Shown: in pieces, positions 63,121 through 64,000 of the stretch | How the letters are laid out: each line of letters begins with the position of its first letter | How positions within the stretch are numbered: the first letter of the stretch is position 1 | From: Prorocentrum cordatum | Lineage: Eukaryota; Sar; Dinophyceae; Prorocentrales; Prorocentraceae | DNA length: 64,000 bases | Reading direction: 5' to 3' | Assembly (NCBI GenBank): GCA_963575745.1 | Contig: CAUYUJ010019888.1 | Span: 103,501-167,500 of the forward strand | Notes under the pieces: model-generated | Seen by the model: the letters and a program-made list of their open reading frames with translations, nothing else | Database searches by the model: none | Told to the model about the DNA's origin: nothing | Made by a program: the position numbers and the translations under genes

Positions 63121-64000
63121 CTGCTTTGACGTAATTGATCCTGGTCCTGGCACCCCCGCGGGAGGTCCAGGCCATTTGCGAGCAATTAGGAAACTATCTT
63201 GCTAGTAGCGACACGGGCTCGTCGATTCAGAGCGCGCGAGCGCTCCAACTGTGCTGCGCAGCGCCGTGGTGCAACCACGTCCTGCGCACGCTGCCTCTGT
63301 CGCTGTCGCGGCCCCGCGCCGAGGCCCACGACCGCGGGCTGCAGGAGGCGCTCCACGGCATTGTCGACCTCGACAACGGGCCAGCTTACACAGAGAGGCT
63401 CTCCCAAGCTCGCTTCCACTTGGCCTCGGTGGCCTCGGACTGCGGTACGCCGGCCGTGCACACGGCCGAGTGCGCATACTGGGCGTCCTGGGCGGACGCG
63501 CTCCCCAGGTCTCGGCAGGGAAACCCCACAGCAGCAACGGAGCTCAGTGCCGCCCTCCGCGCACGGCTGTGCGACGTGCCCCACTGGGCAGGAGGTCTGG
63601 GACGGCGCGCGGAGAAGACAGAGCCAGAGCCGGGTGAGTGGAAGCAGGGGTGGTAGCACCACGCCTCCGCAGCACGAGAGCAGCAAGACAGAGAGGAAGT
63701 CGTGCTCACAGCCCTCGCGAACCACAAGCAGTGGATGCTCGACTCGCAGGGGAGCCGCTGCGGCGGACGGCACCTGACCCTGATCCGCTCGACGCCGAAA
63801 AGCACGTACACGCCAGAGCGTTTCTGGGCGCTGCTCCGCGTGCCGCTGGACGCCACAGCGAGCAAGTGGAATGGGCGCGCATGCCAGGCCCACTTGGACG
63901 AGCGAGGCGACCACAGAACAGCGTACCCCCGCAGCTGACGACTCAAGAGCGACGCCCCCTTCGAGCGGATGTGGGCCCGGGTGTGCCGGGAGGCAGGAGG
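63121..64000 (+). pseudogene. RT element 4, 3' half (runs off the window)
   Basis: Resumes at a damaged FLDD-like box (TTGACGTAATTG, with a stop) followed by LILVLAPPREVQAICEQLGN. Then come CCAAPWCNHVLRTLP, AYWASWADALP and GEWKQGW, followed by TAG at 63654-63656. The frame continues after the stop with HHASAA, then SRCGGRHLTL and, later, DERGDHRTAYPRS, a TGA, and FERMWARVCREAG up to the window end. A segment after ICEQLGNYLA seems deleted. It joins in order with the half ending at 52800. Inactive. Confidence 0.75.

Overview
The window looks like nuclear DNA of a dinoflagellate with a large, repeat-filled genome. This is inferred from three things. It is GC-rich with almost no ordinary genes. 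It is packed with simple repeats, minisatellites and hairpin elements. Its recognisable proteins are reverse transcriptases (RTs) of types I know from dinoflagellate genomes, such as the GEWxHGW family with a restriction-like nuclease and the QQGDP/YLDD family. By eye I found no tRNA, rRNA, dinoflagellate spliced-leader exon, CRISPR array or bacterial-type operon. Most long open frames run through low-complexity DNA and were left out.

Layout. 0-1.5 kb: short tandem repeats. 1.5-3.6 kb (+): broken RT plus nuclease retroelement. 3.6-38 kb: mostly non-coding, with minisatellites, AT and CCT/GGA microsatellites, a 1.6-kb tandem duplication (23.8-27.1 kb), a nested 131-bp array (36.1-38.0 kb) and several dispersed families with terminal inverted repeats. 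The only protein-like pieces here are a Cys-rich Stc1-like zinc-finger frame (10.4-10.7 kb, -) and a possible last exon of a membrane protein (31.9-32.4 kb, -). 38.2-40.1 kb (+): decayed jockey/RTE-like RT. 40.7-42.8 kb: a CACCACGACCAG-type array. 43.6-48.6 kb (-): a nearly complete but disabled RT plus nuclease element with an NPGP motif near its N-terminus. 49.8-51.1 kb: a repeat with an internal minisatellite and poly(A). 51.1-64.0 kb: the most interesting region.

In that region a plus-strand RT gene is cut in two. Its first half ends at 52,800 just before the expected catalytic FLDD box. Its second half resumes at about 63,121 with a damaged remnant of that box. The intervening 10.3 kb ends on the minus strand in poly(A). 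It carries, in minus-strand order, a 379-aa orphan ORF, a 46-bp perfect palindrome, a 719-aa proline-rich ORF with a WW domain, and a 1329-aa endonuclease/RT ORF, all uninterrupted. I read this as a nested, structurally intact non-LTR retrotransposon (LINE) of unusual design. The 379-aa ORF differs in codon use from the other two and may be captured or belong to a separate insertion.

The other RT copies show clear inactivation: frameshifts, nonsense codons and substituted catalytic aspartates. The window therefore shows successive layers of retroelement insertion, decay and repeat expansion rather than a set of cooperating cellular genes.
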